Part shown: in pieces, positions 11,430-22,955 of the stretch
Numbering within the stretch: the first letter of the stretch is position 1
Layout: each line of letters begins with the position of its first letter
Assembly: GCF_024166365.1 (NCBI RefSeq)
Contig: NC_064825.1
Location: 104,732,480-104,796,479, forward strand
Direction: 5' to 3'
DNA from: Elephas maximus indicus
Lineage: Eukaryota > Chordata > Mammalia > Proboscidea > Elephantidae
DNA length: 64,000 bases
The notes under the pieces: model-generated
The model's input: the letters and a program-made list of their open reading frames with translations, nothing else
Told to the model about the DNA's origin: nothing
Databases searched by the model: none
Translations under genes and position numbers: made by a program

Positions 11430-12332
11430 TCACAATTTCCTCATGACATTTTTCACTTCCTTATTCCTGAAAGTATAAATCAAAGGATTGAGCAAGGGAG
11501 TTACGAAGGTGTAAACTATGACCACCATCTTGTCGAAGGGGAAAGTAGATGGAGGTCGGGCATACACAATTATGCATGGGACAAAGAACGAAACCACGAC
11601 AGCAATGTGAGATCCACAGGTGGAGAGAGCTTTCAGCCGTCCTGCAGAGCTATGAGTTCTTAGCGAGAACAAGATGACACAATAGGAGATGAGCAACAAG
11701 GAGAAGATTATGATGCAGATAAACCCGCTACTGGCAACCAACGAAAGGCTAAGGATGTGAGTGTCAGTGCAGGTAAGCTTGAATAATGGGTTCAAATCAC
11801 ATAGGAAGTGATCGATAACATTGGGGCCACAGAAGGGCAGCTGTAAAATAAATACAATTTGTATCACAGAACACAAGAAGCCTCCTGTCCAGGCTACCCC
11901 CATCAGGATACCAAAGAGCCTCCAGTTCATGATAGAGGGGTAGTGCAATGGCTTGAAAATGGCCACATAGCGGTCATAGGCCATGGCGGTGAGGATAATC
12001 ACCTCCACTCCAGCAAAGAAGTGCTCAGCAAAGACCTGGGTCATACAGCCCTTGAAGGAGATGGTTTTCTTCTCATAGAGGGAGTCTACAATCATCTTTG
12101 GGGCAAATGCAGAGGAATAGCAGGCATCCAGGAAGGACAGGAAGGCCAGAAAGAAGTACATGGGGGATCTCAGGAGTGTCAGGCTGCTGACAATGGTCAC
12201 CACAACTAGCAAATTGACCCCAACAGTTGCCATGTAGCAGAACAAAAATACAACAAATTCCATTTTTTGAACACTTGGGTTCCATGAAAGACCCAAGAGG
12301 ATGAACTCAGTTACAAAGCTTTTGTTTTGCAT
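11430..12332 (-). CDS. Olfactory receptor, family 4 (OR4C-like), 300 aa, slightly short C terminus
   Basis: Single-exon, 300-residue seven-transmembrane odorant receptor, expected to couple to Golf in olfactory neurons. It shows N3-K-S glycosylation, [17 protein letters not shown] at 54-70, C96, MAYDRYVAI at 117-125, [15 protein letters not shown] at 165-179, [14 protein letters not shown] from 234 and NPLIYTFRNKEV from 282. By hand count it differs from the gene at 19215-20150 at 42 of 300 positions (about 86% identical). Its stop falls where that neighbour has tryptophan, so the tail lacks the last 11 residues; the lost part is cytoplasmic. Residue 126, normally Cys in the AICKPLHY stretch, is Phe, and Cys140 in TM4 is also Phe. 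These changes suggest relaxed selection, but no frame break is present. A clear 3' splice site just upstream of the ATG was not found. Confidence 0.92.
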   Translation of the reverse strand: MQNKSFVTEFILLGLSWNPSVQKMEFVVFLFCYMATVGVNLLVVVTIVSSLTLLRSPMYFFLAFLSFLDACYSSAFAPKMIVDSLYEKKTISFKGCMTQVFAEHFFAGVEVIILTAMAYDRYVAIFKPLHYPSIMNWRLFGILMGVAWTGGFLCSVIQIVFILQLPFCGPNVIDHFLCDLNPLFKLTCTDTHILSLSLVASSGFICIIIFSLLLISYCVILFSLRTHSSAGRLKALSTCGSHIAVVVSFFVPCIIVYARPPSTFPFDKMVVIVYTFVTPLLNPLIYTFRNKEVKNVMRKL

Positions 12333-13020
12333 ATTTCAGAGGAAAAGGTGGAAGCTACCACAGTGACCATGTAGAATCTGAAATGATGAGAAACATATTT
12401 GTCTCAAACCAGTTTATGATATTAACGTAGTCATCAAAGTATTGGTGAGTCCATAAGTAAAATTATTTTAAGTACTTTGTTGTTGTTAAAAATACAAAAT
12501 TAGAAATTTCTTGAGCCATCAGCCAGAATTGAGGTTAAACTCTTTAAAAAAGTCAGAATTTCAGTATGTAGGTATGGAAACATTCATATGTGGTAGGGAT
12601 GACAAATGGCTTTTAAAGTGGGTGCCAGCTTTGACCTGTTAGGTGTGGCTACCTAGAGTGAAATGTTGAGGAGGATTCTGAAGCACACCCAAGCTCTGAG
12701 AAAAGGAGGGGAATAGTGTATTAGTTATGCCTCCCATTGACATGGCATGGGAACCAGGATGACTTGAATGGGAAATGCATCTCTCTACAGGAGACTGTAT
12801 TACCTGCAAATAAAAGAACAGCTAACATGAATTTTAAGAGACATTTGGAAATCATGACTACTCCCCCAAATGTTTCTTTAAAAGTTTGAGCTGAACAGGG
12901 CCTTTAAGATGAATTCCTTCATTCCGTATGAAAAATAAAGACCAATGGAAAAAGTGCCTAACTATATGCTTAAAGAAAATGAGTATATATTAAGTGTTGT
13001 TTTTTTTAATTCATCATTTT
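12333..13020. other. 5' flank of the unit B receptor
   Basis: No gene seen. It is the homologue of 616-1300 and presumably contains upstream non-coding exon or promoter sequence, which I cannot place. Confidence 0.6.
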
Positions 13021-13165
13021 AAAATGAAAACTGAACCTGACAAAAATAATAATACCTACTTTAAAATGTTCTGTTGATGACTAAGTGAAATAACGCGAGG
13101 AAAGCAATTTCTCAGTGCCTAGTTTCTGGGATACAGTCCACGTTAGATTTTATTTTTTTAATAAC
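13020..13165 (+). mobile_element. MIR SINE (unit B)
   Basis: Orthologous to the MIR at 1300-1450. Confidence 0.6.
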
Positions 13166-14235
13166 CCTAGTTTGGGAGGTCAAGTTGAAAAATTAACAAA
13201 AGGTATATCTGGGATTTTCTGGCTCCAAAGCCAAAGTCCATTCCACTGGATCAATAATGAGTAGTGAGAACTTTTCTTTTCTGGGAGAACTTCAGAGCAA
13301 GGATGGCCTTTGTACAGTCTCCACACAGCTCTCAAGGTTAAAACCTTCTGATTCATTTGTTCATGTTTAAATTAGACACCTCAGTGAAAAGAAACTCCAC
13401 ATGATTTATAATCAGAAGGTAATGGCCCTACCATATATGTATATATCAAATACATATACAAAGGGCAACGACCATGGAAGTGAAGAATAGAAGCAACATA
13501 TTCAACATAAGCCAGTCCGAAGACTTTATTAATTCTTAACCAATTCTTTAAATGATGTGACATAACATGATCAAGTTCAACTCCTCAAGGTATAATCATT
13601 TCAAGATTATATAACATTATTGTAAAATAGTTCATACTTTGCTTACCTAAGCATCTCACAAGACTATGATGAGGGCCAATTCTGAGAATGTGAAAGCGTT
13701 GCTTACGGCAAAGAACTGTTGTTGCAACCTGTGGTTATTATTATCTCACTCAATAAACCAGCTGCTTTCCCCATAGAAAGCATTTCCATGACTCAATCAG
13801 ATAATTATTTCAACTTCTGACTTCATTTTCCATAGGTAGACACAGCTTTGAAAGATGACAGTATCCTTGTTTGTGCCTGTAATAGAAATTTATCACTCAA
13901 ATCATTTCTATAATTATATGTTTGCTAAAGAGATGAATAAAATACTTGTGGGGCTTATATCAATAAACTGATTTTGTTGAATGCCACTTAGAATTGACAA
14001 ATAAAACTAATGAATATACAATTTTACAGGTTAATGTCATCTGTTTGCTTTTAAACAGCCATTTTCCTTACGTCCCCATGGACCTAGGCAATCCTAAATT
14101 CTGCCAGCACTGTTAACTCCATATCCAGATGCAAGCTGTTACCCAGAAACAAACAAAATAAAAACATAAAACAAACCCAAAAGGGTCATTGGGTCTGTCA
14201 ACAAACATATCTTAAATTATAAAGATTATCAATAG

Positions 14236-14830
14236 AATAAAGGGTTAACCTAACCGCAGAAGGCTATAACCACAACAAGCCAATTTATTTCTCAGGATAC
14301 ATAGGGCTTCAAACACTAAGAAACTGTATCAAAGGGGTAGGACTGAGTGCTCTAACTTGTTCAATGGACTGTGGAAGTGCCTACCAAAACTAAGTGACAA
14401 TTTACCCCAGGGAACGAGTTAGAGATCTACCCAATATCACACATAGCCCACATCATAGACAGCAATTATCATATGACAGACCCTGGACCCCTGAGCCAAT
14501 AGACCAAACTGTTAGAAAAGATAAACAAGAAAAGGTCATCCAATCTTCATCTTAGTTCTTTGTATTAACTTAAACCAAAGATAGTCTCTAAGTAATTTTC
14601 TCGTAGGCAATTATACCAATGACTGTGAAGAGCCCCTTGAAACACTATTACTCATAATGAATCCGCACCTGTCAAAATTGTATAAAAAGCACTTATTGAT
14701 TATCCTTCTTTGGATTTTGGTTTGTTTGTAGCCTGAGTGCTTGCAGACAATTTCCCTTTTTTGTTTTCTGATATGTCACAATAAAAAAACTCTGTCACAG
14801 AAGGCTTTAGTGAAAGTTATCACTCTACAA
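14236..14830 (+). mobile_element. Solo LTR-like element (unit B)
   Basis: About 590 bases absent from unit A (which reads straight across near 2745). It has LTR-like order: a TATA-like gtataaaaagc near 14680, then a polyadenylation-like aataaaa near 14780, shortly before the end. No internal coding region is present. The family is uncertain (ERV1-like guess). Shared with unit C, so it inserted before the B/C split. Confidence 0.55.
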
Positions 14831-14915
14831 CAGATATAGGATTCAACAGTGGTCATTTTAGCCTAGGACAAAAGTAAGAGAGACAATGAAGTGAAATAAG
14901 TAAGAACATCAGCTC

Positions 14916-15075
14916 CAGACTCATACAGGCTTGGGTTCATATCTAAGCTCTTCTATTTAGTTATGTCTCATGGAACAAGTTACTTCAAATCCATGGTTTC
15001 CACCTCTGAAAAGTGAGCTAATAAGAATGCCTATTGATAGAATCAGATAACACAATACTCATAAATACATTCAAC
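14916..15075 (+). mobile_element. MIR SINE (unit B)
   Basis: Orthologous to the MIR at 2828-2990. Confidence 0.75.
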
Positions 15076-16202
15076 AGGAGATCAAGCCCCCAGACCACTG
15101 ACACAGAGAAGAAATGTCAACATTTGTACTTACACTTAATTCCCCCTTTACCATGAGCAGGGCTGACAAATGTTTTTACTGATAAACTCTGACTCTTTCT
15201 TTTATTAATTTAAAAAGGGAAATTATTTTATTTGGTCATAGTGTAGGTATGCCAATTTTTTTAATGCATAGCACTGGTGAATGACCTTTGTAATCCTTTA
15301 GTAGCCCTCAAACCCACGAGTCGACTTCTAGTTCAGGCAGCTTCTTTATACAAAGAAAATCAAGTCATCTGTAAATTAATTGATGCCAATTTATATTAAT
15401 GATTAAATAATGCTGAAAATGCAAAAATGTGAATTATAAATCTCACCATATATCATGTTTTTTTGAAAATTCTTTGTTGTCAACTCCTATTCTTTACGGA
15501 GAGAAGTCCGTTCAGTGGCTGGATAAAATGTGAATGCCATTTCCAAGTCTTATTTCTACATCTAAGAGAGAGAGTAAGTCTCACAGGCACACGAGGCAGA
15601 GAATGTTCCCCACTGCTTCTCAAGCGCTGTTTCCAATTTGGTGTCATGGAACAAAACACAGAGAAGCAAAAGTTTCCTCCTTTATTTCCAACTGGAATTT
15701 AAAGAGGTTTCCCTGAGAGGACATGAACCTGTAGAACTGCCTCTCAGTTGCCTCCCAGGGGTTTGAAAAGTTTCAGTCGGCATAATTATCCAAGACACTT
15801 TTACGTGGTTTGAAGTACATAAGCATTGGCAGAATTGCGACGTCCCAAATCAATTGCGAATTTTTTTTTTTTAATCTCCTTCTTTTATAACTACTCCTGA
15901 GAATCTATGTGAAGATGTTTTCACTTCCCTTTCTGTTCAGGAATATATCAATGTGTATGCTGGAATGGAAACACCTATGTTCTTACTAAATGCAAGAGCT
16001 CAGTTCTGGTATCAGGCACAGCATCTATACATGAGGATAGTATGTACTGTTCTTGGGCTGGTGTAGCAATGAGTGCTTATTAAGGAATAACATATTTCAT
16101 ATACAAATATGCAGAACTATGTAGATTAATCCAAATGTTATCTTTTTCTCTACATACCTGATCTTGATATTCCATGACTTTAAAAGTAAAAGCCTGATTT
16201 CC

Positions 16203-16424
16203 GTCCCTGGGTGGTACAAATCGTTAATGCACACACCTGTTAACCAAAAGGGAGAATGTTAATGTCCACCTTGAGCCTCCTCAGAACATGGTCCTGGCCA
16301 TCTACTTCCAAAAAATTAGTACTTGAAAGCCCTATGAGGCATAGCTTTCCTCTGACACACATGGGGTCCCCATGAGTCAGAATCAACTCGACAGTAACTG
16401 GGCTTTGTTGTTTTGCTTGTTTAA
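16203..16424 (+). mobile_element. AfroSINE, long variant (unit B)
   Basis: Begins gtccctgggtggtacaaatc and ends with catgagtcagaatcaactcg plus a gttgttttg tail. Orthologous to 7460-7672. Confidence 0.85.
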
Positions 16425-18589
16425 TATTTTCTTCTCTTCTTATATGTTATATGAAAAGAATGAATGACAGATCAGTTTACTCTAATGAAATGTAGCATTG
16501 TGATTGAAGTTTGAGGGAAAACCTGGAGATCCCCCATCAGTCCGCTTCAGAAAGGGGCCAAACCAAACACTTTGTTATTCCATTCAGTATCTAAACATTT
16601 TACTCCACCTACTTCTAGGGTAATTTTTAGCCCACAAAGGATGTAAAATTGAAGAGATTCATCAGAAAAGTTAAGGGCCAGAATCACCTTCACATCAAGC
16701 ACCTATGGGAACAAAGAACAAGGGTTGCTTTCTTTTTATTAAAATTTTAGAGGTTTGCCCCGACCAGAAGAACTGATTGACATGAATACATTCCTTGTGA
16801 TTCAAGGATAGAAATCCACAGAGAGCTGCCTGATACAGGCCCTGGAGTCTGTGGAAAGACTGGATGACCTTGTTAGGTACCATGAAGATGGACACTCAGG
16901 GTAAAGGATGTCTTCCTCCACTCTCAACACCCTCAGTCAGAGCACAGACAGATGAGAGCTTGATAAGGGCCCACACAAAGGGCCCAAGGCCAAGGATCAG
17001 CAGGGGACTATTTTTATCCCAGAGCACTGAACTTGTGTCCCCTGAACTGAGCATGTCAGCACCACTCTGGTAACTCAAAGTAGTGCAATCCTGTTGAAAA
17101 AATAAGTAAACAAAGATCCAGCCTGCTGAAGCCATTTGCATGCCAGACCATGTAACTAGAACTGGGGTCCCAGCCCCAGGACCAATCATAACTTGACTGG
17201 GGCAGAATAAGAGCTCCTGGAGAATTCTGATTGACTCCACAGATGGGAAAGAGTATGGAAGAGCAATGTTAAAAGTAGAAGTAGTCAGGGGTCCATAGAG
17301 TCATGTCCAAGTTGGGATGCTCTACCCAGAAGGCACTACAGACTTCCCCGTCACAGGCACTGGAGAATTTTGGACATTTTGCAGCAGGCACTCCAAAGCA
17401 TGGAAGCAGGGACAGGGTTCTGCTTGCCCAGAGCTGGGCATTTTAGAGATCCCATTTATTTTTCCTTTCAAGGAGAGAGAATGAAATGGGATATTAGATA
17501 CAAAGGAAGCAGAGTCAAGAAAATATTTTTAACGATGTGAGAGGTAATGGATTGCTTCTTTGATGATGTAACTGATCCAGTAGAGAGGGAAACATGGAAG
17601 AAATAAGAGTCAGAAGAGATCCTTAGGCAAGAGTCCTTGTGAAAGCAGTGAGATGAGTTCCCATGTAAAAGTAAAGAGAGACTGGGTGTCTTCGGTATGG
17701 GTTACAGTACTTCACTTACAGTAGCACTTAAAAGGTAGCATATAAGTGAATGGATGCTGTCAGACTGATAGATATAGCTGTAGGAGTCTGGAATTTCCCT
17801 TTTGATAATTTAAATTATTTCATTGAAATAGGGAGAAAGTACATCAGTGCTTCCCATTAAGTTTGATACTTGTAATTTTTTAAGCAGATACTTTCTTCAA
17901 ATTGAAGTATCTTTCAATTCCTACTTTACTAAACTTCAGTATCATAAACAGTTGAGAATTTTTCAAATTCTAATACAGAGGTGATCATATAATTTACCAG
18001 ATGGTATTAGTAACAACAAGTCTCCATAACAAAACAGTACGACCAAGATTTGTTTCAGATGTCAGGGTGTCAAAAAAAAAAAAAAAAAGTCAGACATTGA
18101 GCTGTTAAATAACATGTTTAATGGGTAAAGGCTATTTAATGTGAACTAATTTGGAGATCCTATAGAACTATAAGAAATTTAACAGAACAAATGAACTTGG
18201 AATATTGCATCATTAATGAACAGAACAGCTCATAACTGTGATAGATGATGTAGATTCTGATATTACTTTATTTTTTAGCAGTAACTTAAACAAGTTGGAA
18301 ATTTATTTACCTCTTACATATAGGAAGTCTGAGCCAAGTAGTATGGGGCTGCTATTACAACTCTACAACATTAGGGTTTTAGGATCCTTCAGTCTTGCTT
18401 TTCCACTAACCTTAACACACTTCCTCATAGTCCAAGACGGCTGCCTGAATTCCCACCACAATTCCACATTTACAGATTTACCATTTAATATACCACTTTC
18501 ATTTACATTTTATTCACCATAATTTGTTCACATGATCACACCTAACTACATTGGATGCTGGAGAATCTCTTTTAGCTAGGAAGCAATGA
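16425..18589. other. Non-coding unit B flank
   Basis: No gene seen. 16890-17420 matches the unassigned block at 8100-8660; 17481-18240 matches 9720-10490. An A tract is at 18072-18088. Confidence 0.6.
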
Positions 18590-18800
18590 TTCTTAAAAAA
18601 ACAACAACAGCAACAAACAACAATAAAAACCATTGCCAACCCCTGAGTTTGGACTCAGAAGGTTTCTAGACTTGTGATATTTATAAGGAAAGCAGACTGC
18701 CACATCTTTCTGATGTAGAGTAGGTGGTGGCTTTGAACCACCACACTTTATGTCAGCAGCTAAGGGGTTGCCTACTGTGCCACCAGAGCGGCTTAACCAG
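18590..18800 (-). mobile_element. AfroSINE, long variant (unit B)
   Basis: Orthologous to 10800-10978 and 28262-28452, with an A/AAC-rich tail at 18593-18630. Confidence 0.8.
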
Positions 18801-19214
18801 GATAAGGACCCTAAAAGTGAACTTTTTTTCCAGTTAAAATAGTTTCATGAAGTTCTTATTGCTGATATCTAAGATTTTTTTTCTACTCTCCTTAGGGCTT
18901 TTCAAAGTATGGTGTGCATTGCAAGAAGTTTAGTAGATAATATGATTCCTCTTTTTAGTGATTTCTTTTCCTTACTATATTCTAAACAAACATAAAATTC
19001 AACTCTCTTTAAATTACCTATAAAGATACTGAGCTGCCAACTCCCAGATATGAGTGATCCGAGGGTGGTAATAGCATTTCCTGACCTACCCATCAGTATT
19101 TTTCTGTGGCATTACATTACTTTTTGACCTACAAGTTCCCACCCCAATAAAGTAATTTGTTAAGCCCACTTTGAATTCTTTCGTGTTGAAATTTAAATTT
19201 TTAAGTTTAATGTT

Positions 19215-20150
19215 TTATTTTTCATCAGAAACCACCACCAATCTGGTCCATAATGTCCTCATGGCACTTTTCACTTCCTTGTTCCTGAAAGTGTAAATCA
19301 AAGGATTGAGCAAGGGAGTTATGAAGGTGTAAACTATGGCCACCGTCTTGTCGAAGGAGAAAGTAGATGGAGGTCTGGCATAGATAATTATGCATGGGAC
19401 GAAAAATAAAACCACGACAGCAATGTGAGATCCACAGGTGGAGACAGCTTTCCGCCGCCCTTCAGAGTTATAAGTTCTTAGCGAGAACAAGATCACAAAA
19501 CAGGAGATAAGCAACAAGGAGAAGATTATGATGCAGATAAACCCACTATTGGCAACCACCAAGAAGCCGCTGATGCGAGTGTCAGTGCAGGCAAGCTTCA
19601 ATAATGGGTTCAAATCACATAGGAAGTGATCGATAACATTGGGGCCACAGAAGGGCAGCTGGAAAGTAAAGACAAGTTGTATCACAGAATGCAAGAAGCC
19701 CCCTGTCCAGGCTACCCCCATCAGAATGCCACAGAGCTTCCAGTTCATGATACAGAGGTAGTGCAATGGCTTGCAAATGGCCACATAGCGGTCATAGGCC
19801 ATGGCGGTCAGGACAGTCACCTCCACTCCAGCAAAGAAGTGATCAGCAAAGACCTGGGTCATACAGCCCTTGAAGGAGATGGTTTTCCTCTCATAGAGGG
19901 AGTCTACAATCATCTTTGGGGCAAATGCAGAGGAATAGCAGGCATCCAGGAAGGACAGGAAGGCCAGAAAGAAGTACATGGGGGATCTCAGGAGTGTCGG
20001 ACTGCTGACGATGGTCACCACAACTAGCAAATTGGCCCCAACAGTTGCCATGTAGCAGAACAAAAATACAACAAATCCTATTTTTTGAACACTTGGGTTC
20101 CATGAAAGACCCAAGAGGATGAACTCAGTTACAAAGCTTTTGTTTTGCAT
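19215..20150 (-). CDS. Olfactory receptor, family 4 (OR4C-like), 311 aa, apparently intact
   Basis: Full-length 311-residue odorant receptor and the best-preserved member of the triplicated set. Features in order: N3-K-S glycosylation site, TM1 about 24-50 (with GAN at 38-40 where most ORs have GN next to each other), PMYFFL at 57-62, C96 for the conserved disulfide, [15 protein letters not shown] at 117-131, [15 protein letters not shown] at 166-180, KAVSTCGSHIAVVV from 234 and PLLNPLIYTFRN at 279-290. The length matches the family norm of about 310. The start is the only Met giving the [10 protein letters not shown] leader. It sits in repeat unit C with its 5' flank to the right. The OR4C-like assignment rests on remembered family sequences; exact orthology cannot be settled here. 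Confidence 0.94.
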   Translation of the reverse strand: MQNKSFVTEFILLGLSWNPSVQKIGFVVFLFCYMATVGANLLVVVTIVSSPTLLRSPMYFFLAFLSFLDACYSSAFAPKMIVDSLYERKTISFKGCMTQVFADHFFAGVEVTVLTAMAYDRYVAICKPLHYLCIMNWKLCGILMGVAWTGGFLHSVIQLVFTFQLPFCGPNVIDHFLCDLNPLLKLACTDTRISGFLVVANSGFICIIIFSLLLISCFVILFSLRTYNSEGRRKAVSTCGSHIAVVVLFFVPCIIIYARPPSTFSFDKTVAIVYTFITPLLNPLIYTFRNKEVKSAMRTLWTRLVVVSDEK

Positions 20151-20835
20151 ATTTCAGAGGAAAAGGTGGAAGCTACCACAGTGACCATGTAGAATCTGAA
20201 ATGCTGAGAAACATTTGTCTCAAACTAGTTTATGATATTAGTGTAGTCATTAAAGTATTGGTGAATCCATGAGTAAAATTATTTTAAGTGCTTTGTTGTT
20301 GTTAAAAATACAAAATTAGAAATTTCTTGAGCCATCAATCAGAACTGAGGTTGAACTCTTTAAACAGTCAGACTTTCAATATGTGGGAATGAAAACATTC
20401 ACGTGTGGTAGGGATGACAAATAGTTTTTAAAGTGGGTGCCAGCTTTGACTTGTTAGTAGTAGCTACCTAGAGTGAAATGTTGAGGAGGATTCTGAAGCA
20501 CATCCAAGCTCTGAGGAAAGGAAGACTATAATGTTTTAGTTATGCCTCCCATTGACATGGGATGGGAACCAGAATGACTTGCAAGGGAAATCCATCTCTC
20601 TCCAGGAGACTGCCTTACCTACAAATAAAAGAACATGCATTTTAACAGGCAATTGGAAATCATGCCTACTTCCCCAAATGTTTCTTTAAAAATCTGAGCT
20701 GAACTGGGCCTTTAAGATGAATTAATTCATTTCTTATCAAAAATAAAGGCCAATGGAACATTCCCTAACTATATGCTTAACACAAATAAGGATGCATTAA
20801 GTTTTGGTTTGTCTTTGCTTTTGTTTTAGTCATCA
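20151..20835. other. 5' flank of the unit C receptor
   Basis: No gene seen; homologue of 616-1300 and 12333-13020. Confidence 0.6.
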
Positions 20836-20839
20836 TTTT

Positions 20840-20990
20840 AAAATGTAAACAGAAGCTGACAAAAATAATAATACCTACTTCAAAGTGTTCTGCTGATGAC
20901 TGAGTGAAATAATGCAAGGAAAAAAGAAATTGCTCAGTGCCTAGAGTCTAGGATACTGTCCATGTGAGGTCTTATTACCCCTAGTTTACT
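20840..20990 (+). mobile_element. MIR SINE (unit C)
   Basis: Orthologous to the MIRs at 1300 and 13020. Confidence 0.6.
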
Positions 20991-22084
20991 ATTAGCTAAG
21001 TTATGGTTTGAGAGTTCTAGAAACTAACAAAAGGTAGATCTGGGATTTTCTGTCTCCACAGCCAACATGCATTCCACTGGATCCATAGAGAAAGCGGTGA
21101 GAATGTTTCTTTTCTGGGAGAACTTCAGAGTGAGGATGGCCTTTCTACAGTCTCCACACACCTCTCAAGGTTAAAACCTTCTGACTCATTTGTTCATGTT
21201 TAAATTAGGCACCTCGGGGAAAAGAAACTCCACATGATTTATAACCAGAAGGTATTGGCCCGACTATGTATATACACACATACACATTAAATTCTTATGC
21301 AAAGGGCAACAACCATAGAAGTAAAGAATAGAAAAAACATATTCAACATAAGCCGGTCTTTATTAATTCTTTAATTAATTAAGACTTTATTAATTCTTAA
21401 CCAATTACTTAAACAATGTGACTCAATACGACCAAGTGCAAGTCCTCACGGTTTATTTGTTTCCCAATTATATAACATTATTGTAAAATAGTTCATGCAT
21501 TGCTTACCTAAGCATCTCATAAGACTACGATGAGGGCTAATTCTGAAAATGTGAAAGCCTTGCTTATGGCAAAGAAGTGTTGCAGATTGTGGTTATTATT
21601 ATCTCACTCAGTAAACCAGCTGCTTTCCCCATAGAAAGCATTTCCATGACTCAACCAGATAATTACTTCAACTTCTGACTTCATTTTCCACAGGTAGACA
21701 CAGCTTTGAAGGATGAGCGTGTCCTCCTTTATACCTATAACAGAAATTTATCACTCAAATCATTTATGGAATTACATGTTTGCTAAAGAGATGAATAAAA
21801 TACTTGTGGGGCTTATATCAGTAAATTGATTTTGTTCAATGCCACTTAGAATTGACAAATAAACTAAGGAATATACAAATTTACAGTTTAATGTCATCTG
21901 TTTGCTTTTAAACAGCCATTTTCCTTACGTTCCCAGGGACCTAGGCAATCCTAAATTGTGCCAGCACAGATAGCTCCATATCTAGCTCCAAGTGGTTATC
22001 CGGAAAACAAAAACATAAAACAAACCCAAAAGGGTCATTGGGTCTGTCGACAGCCACATATTAAAATATAAAGATTATCAGCAG

Positions 22085-22720
22085 AATAAAGGGTTAACCT
22101 AACCACAGAAGGCCATAACCACAACAGGCCAATTTGTTTCTCAGGATCCATAGCGCTTTAAACACTAAGAAATTGTATCAAAGGGGTAGGGCTGAGTGCT
22201 CTAACTTGTTCAATGGACTGAGGAAGTGCTTACGAAAGTAAGGAACAATTTGCCCCAGGAAGGGAGTTGGAGATCTACCCTATATCGCAGGTAGCCCACA
22301 CCACAGAAAGCAATTATTACATGACAGAGCCAGGACCCCTGAGCCAACAGACCAAATTGTTAGAAAAGAGATACAAGAAAATGCCTCCCAATCATGATCT
22401 TAGTTCTTTGTCTGTCCTTTAACCAATGATAGTCTGTAAGTCATTTACTCATAGGCAATAATTAAAAAAAAAAAAAAAAAATTTTTTTTTTTTTTTTTAT
22501 TTATTCCAATGATTGTGAAGAGCCGTTTGAAACACCCTGACTCTTAATGAATCAGCACCTGTCAAAATTGTATAAAAAGCACTCATTGATTACCCTTCTT
22601 TGGATTTTGGTTTGTTTGTAGCCTGAGTGCTTGCAGCCAATTTCCCTTTTTTGTTTTCTGATATGTCACCATAAAAAACTCTGTTGCAGAAGGCTTTAGT
22701 GAAAGTTATCACTCTACAAC
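22085..22720 (+). mobile_element. Solo LTR-like element (unit C)
   Basis: Copy of the unit B element with the same TATA-like and AATAAA-like order and no internal region. It is longer than the B copy because an A-tract/T-tract block is inserted at about 22465-22500. Confidence 0.55.
22465..22500. repeat. A-tract/T-tract palindrome
   Basis: A run of about 19 A is followed directly by about 18 T, absent from the matching place in unit B. Self-complementary and unlikely to be stable. Confidence 0.85.
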
Positions 22721-22799
22721 AGATATAGGATCCAACAGTGGTCAGTTTAGCCTAGGACAAATGTAAGGGAGACAATGAAGTGAAATAAGTAAGAACATC

Positions 22800-22955
22800 A
22801 ACTTTAGACTCTTACAGGCTTGGATTCAAATCCAAGCTCTTCTATTTAGTTATGTCTCATGGAACAAGTTACTTCAAATCCTTGGTTTCCACTTCTGAGC
22901 TAATAAGAATGCCTATTGATAGAATCAGATAACACAATACACATAAATACATTCA
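22800..22955 (+). mobile_element. MIR SINE (unit C)
   Basis: Orthologous to the MIRs at 2828 and 14916. Confidence 0.75.

Larger units (their letters stand above)
11430..19214. repeat. Tandem unit B of the triplicated OR segment
   Basis: Gene 11430-12332 plus its 5' flank to 19214. The boundary is placed at the stop codon by convention, as any cut point in the period is equivalent; the 11160-11429 stretch downstream of the gene also matches 18980-19214. B shares with C an LTR-like insertion at 14236 that A lacks, and shares with A the 16036-17510 block that C has lost. Confidence 0.9.

Noticed and set aside
19626-20027. 133-codon open frame on the plus strand
   Set aside because: Antisense to the receptor at 19215-20150. 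The same shadow frame appears, with variations, opposite the other receptors (11859-12209, 54953-55363).
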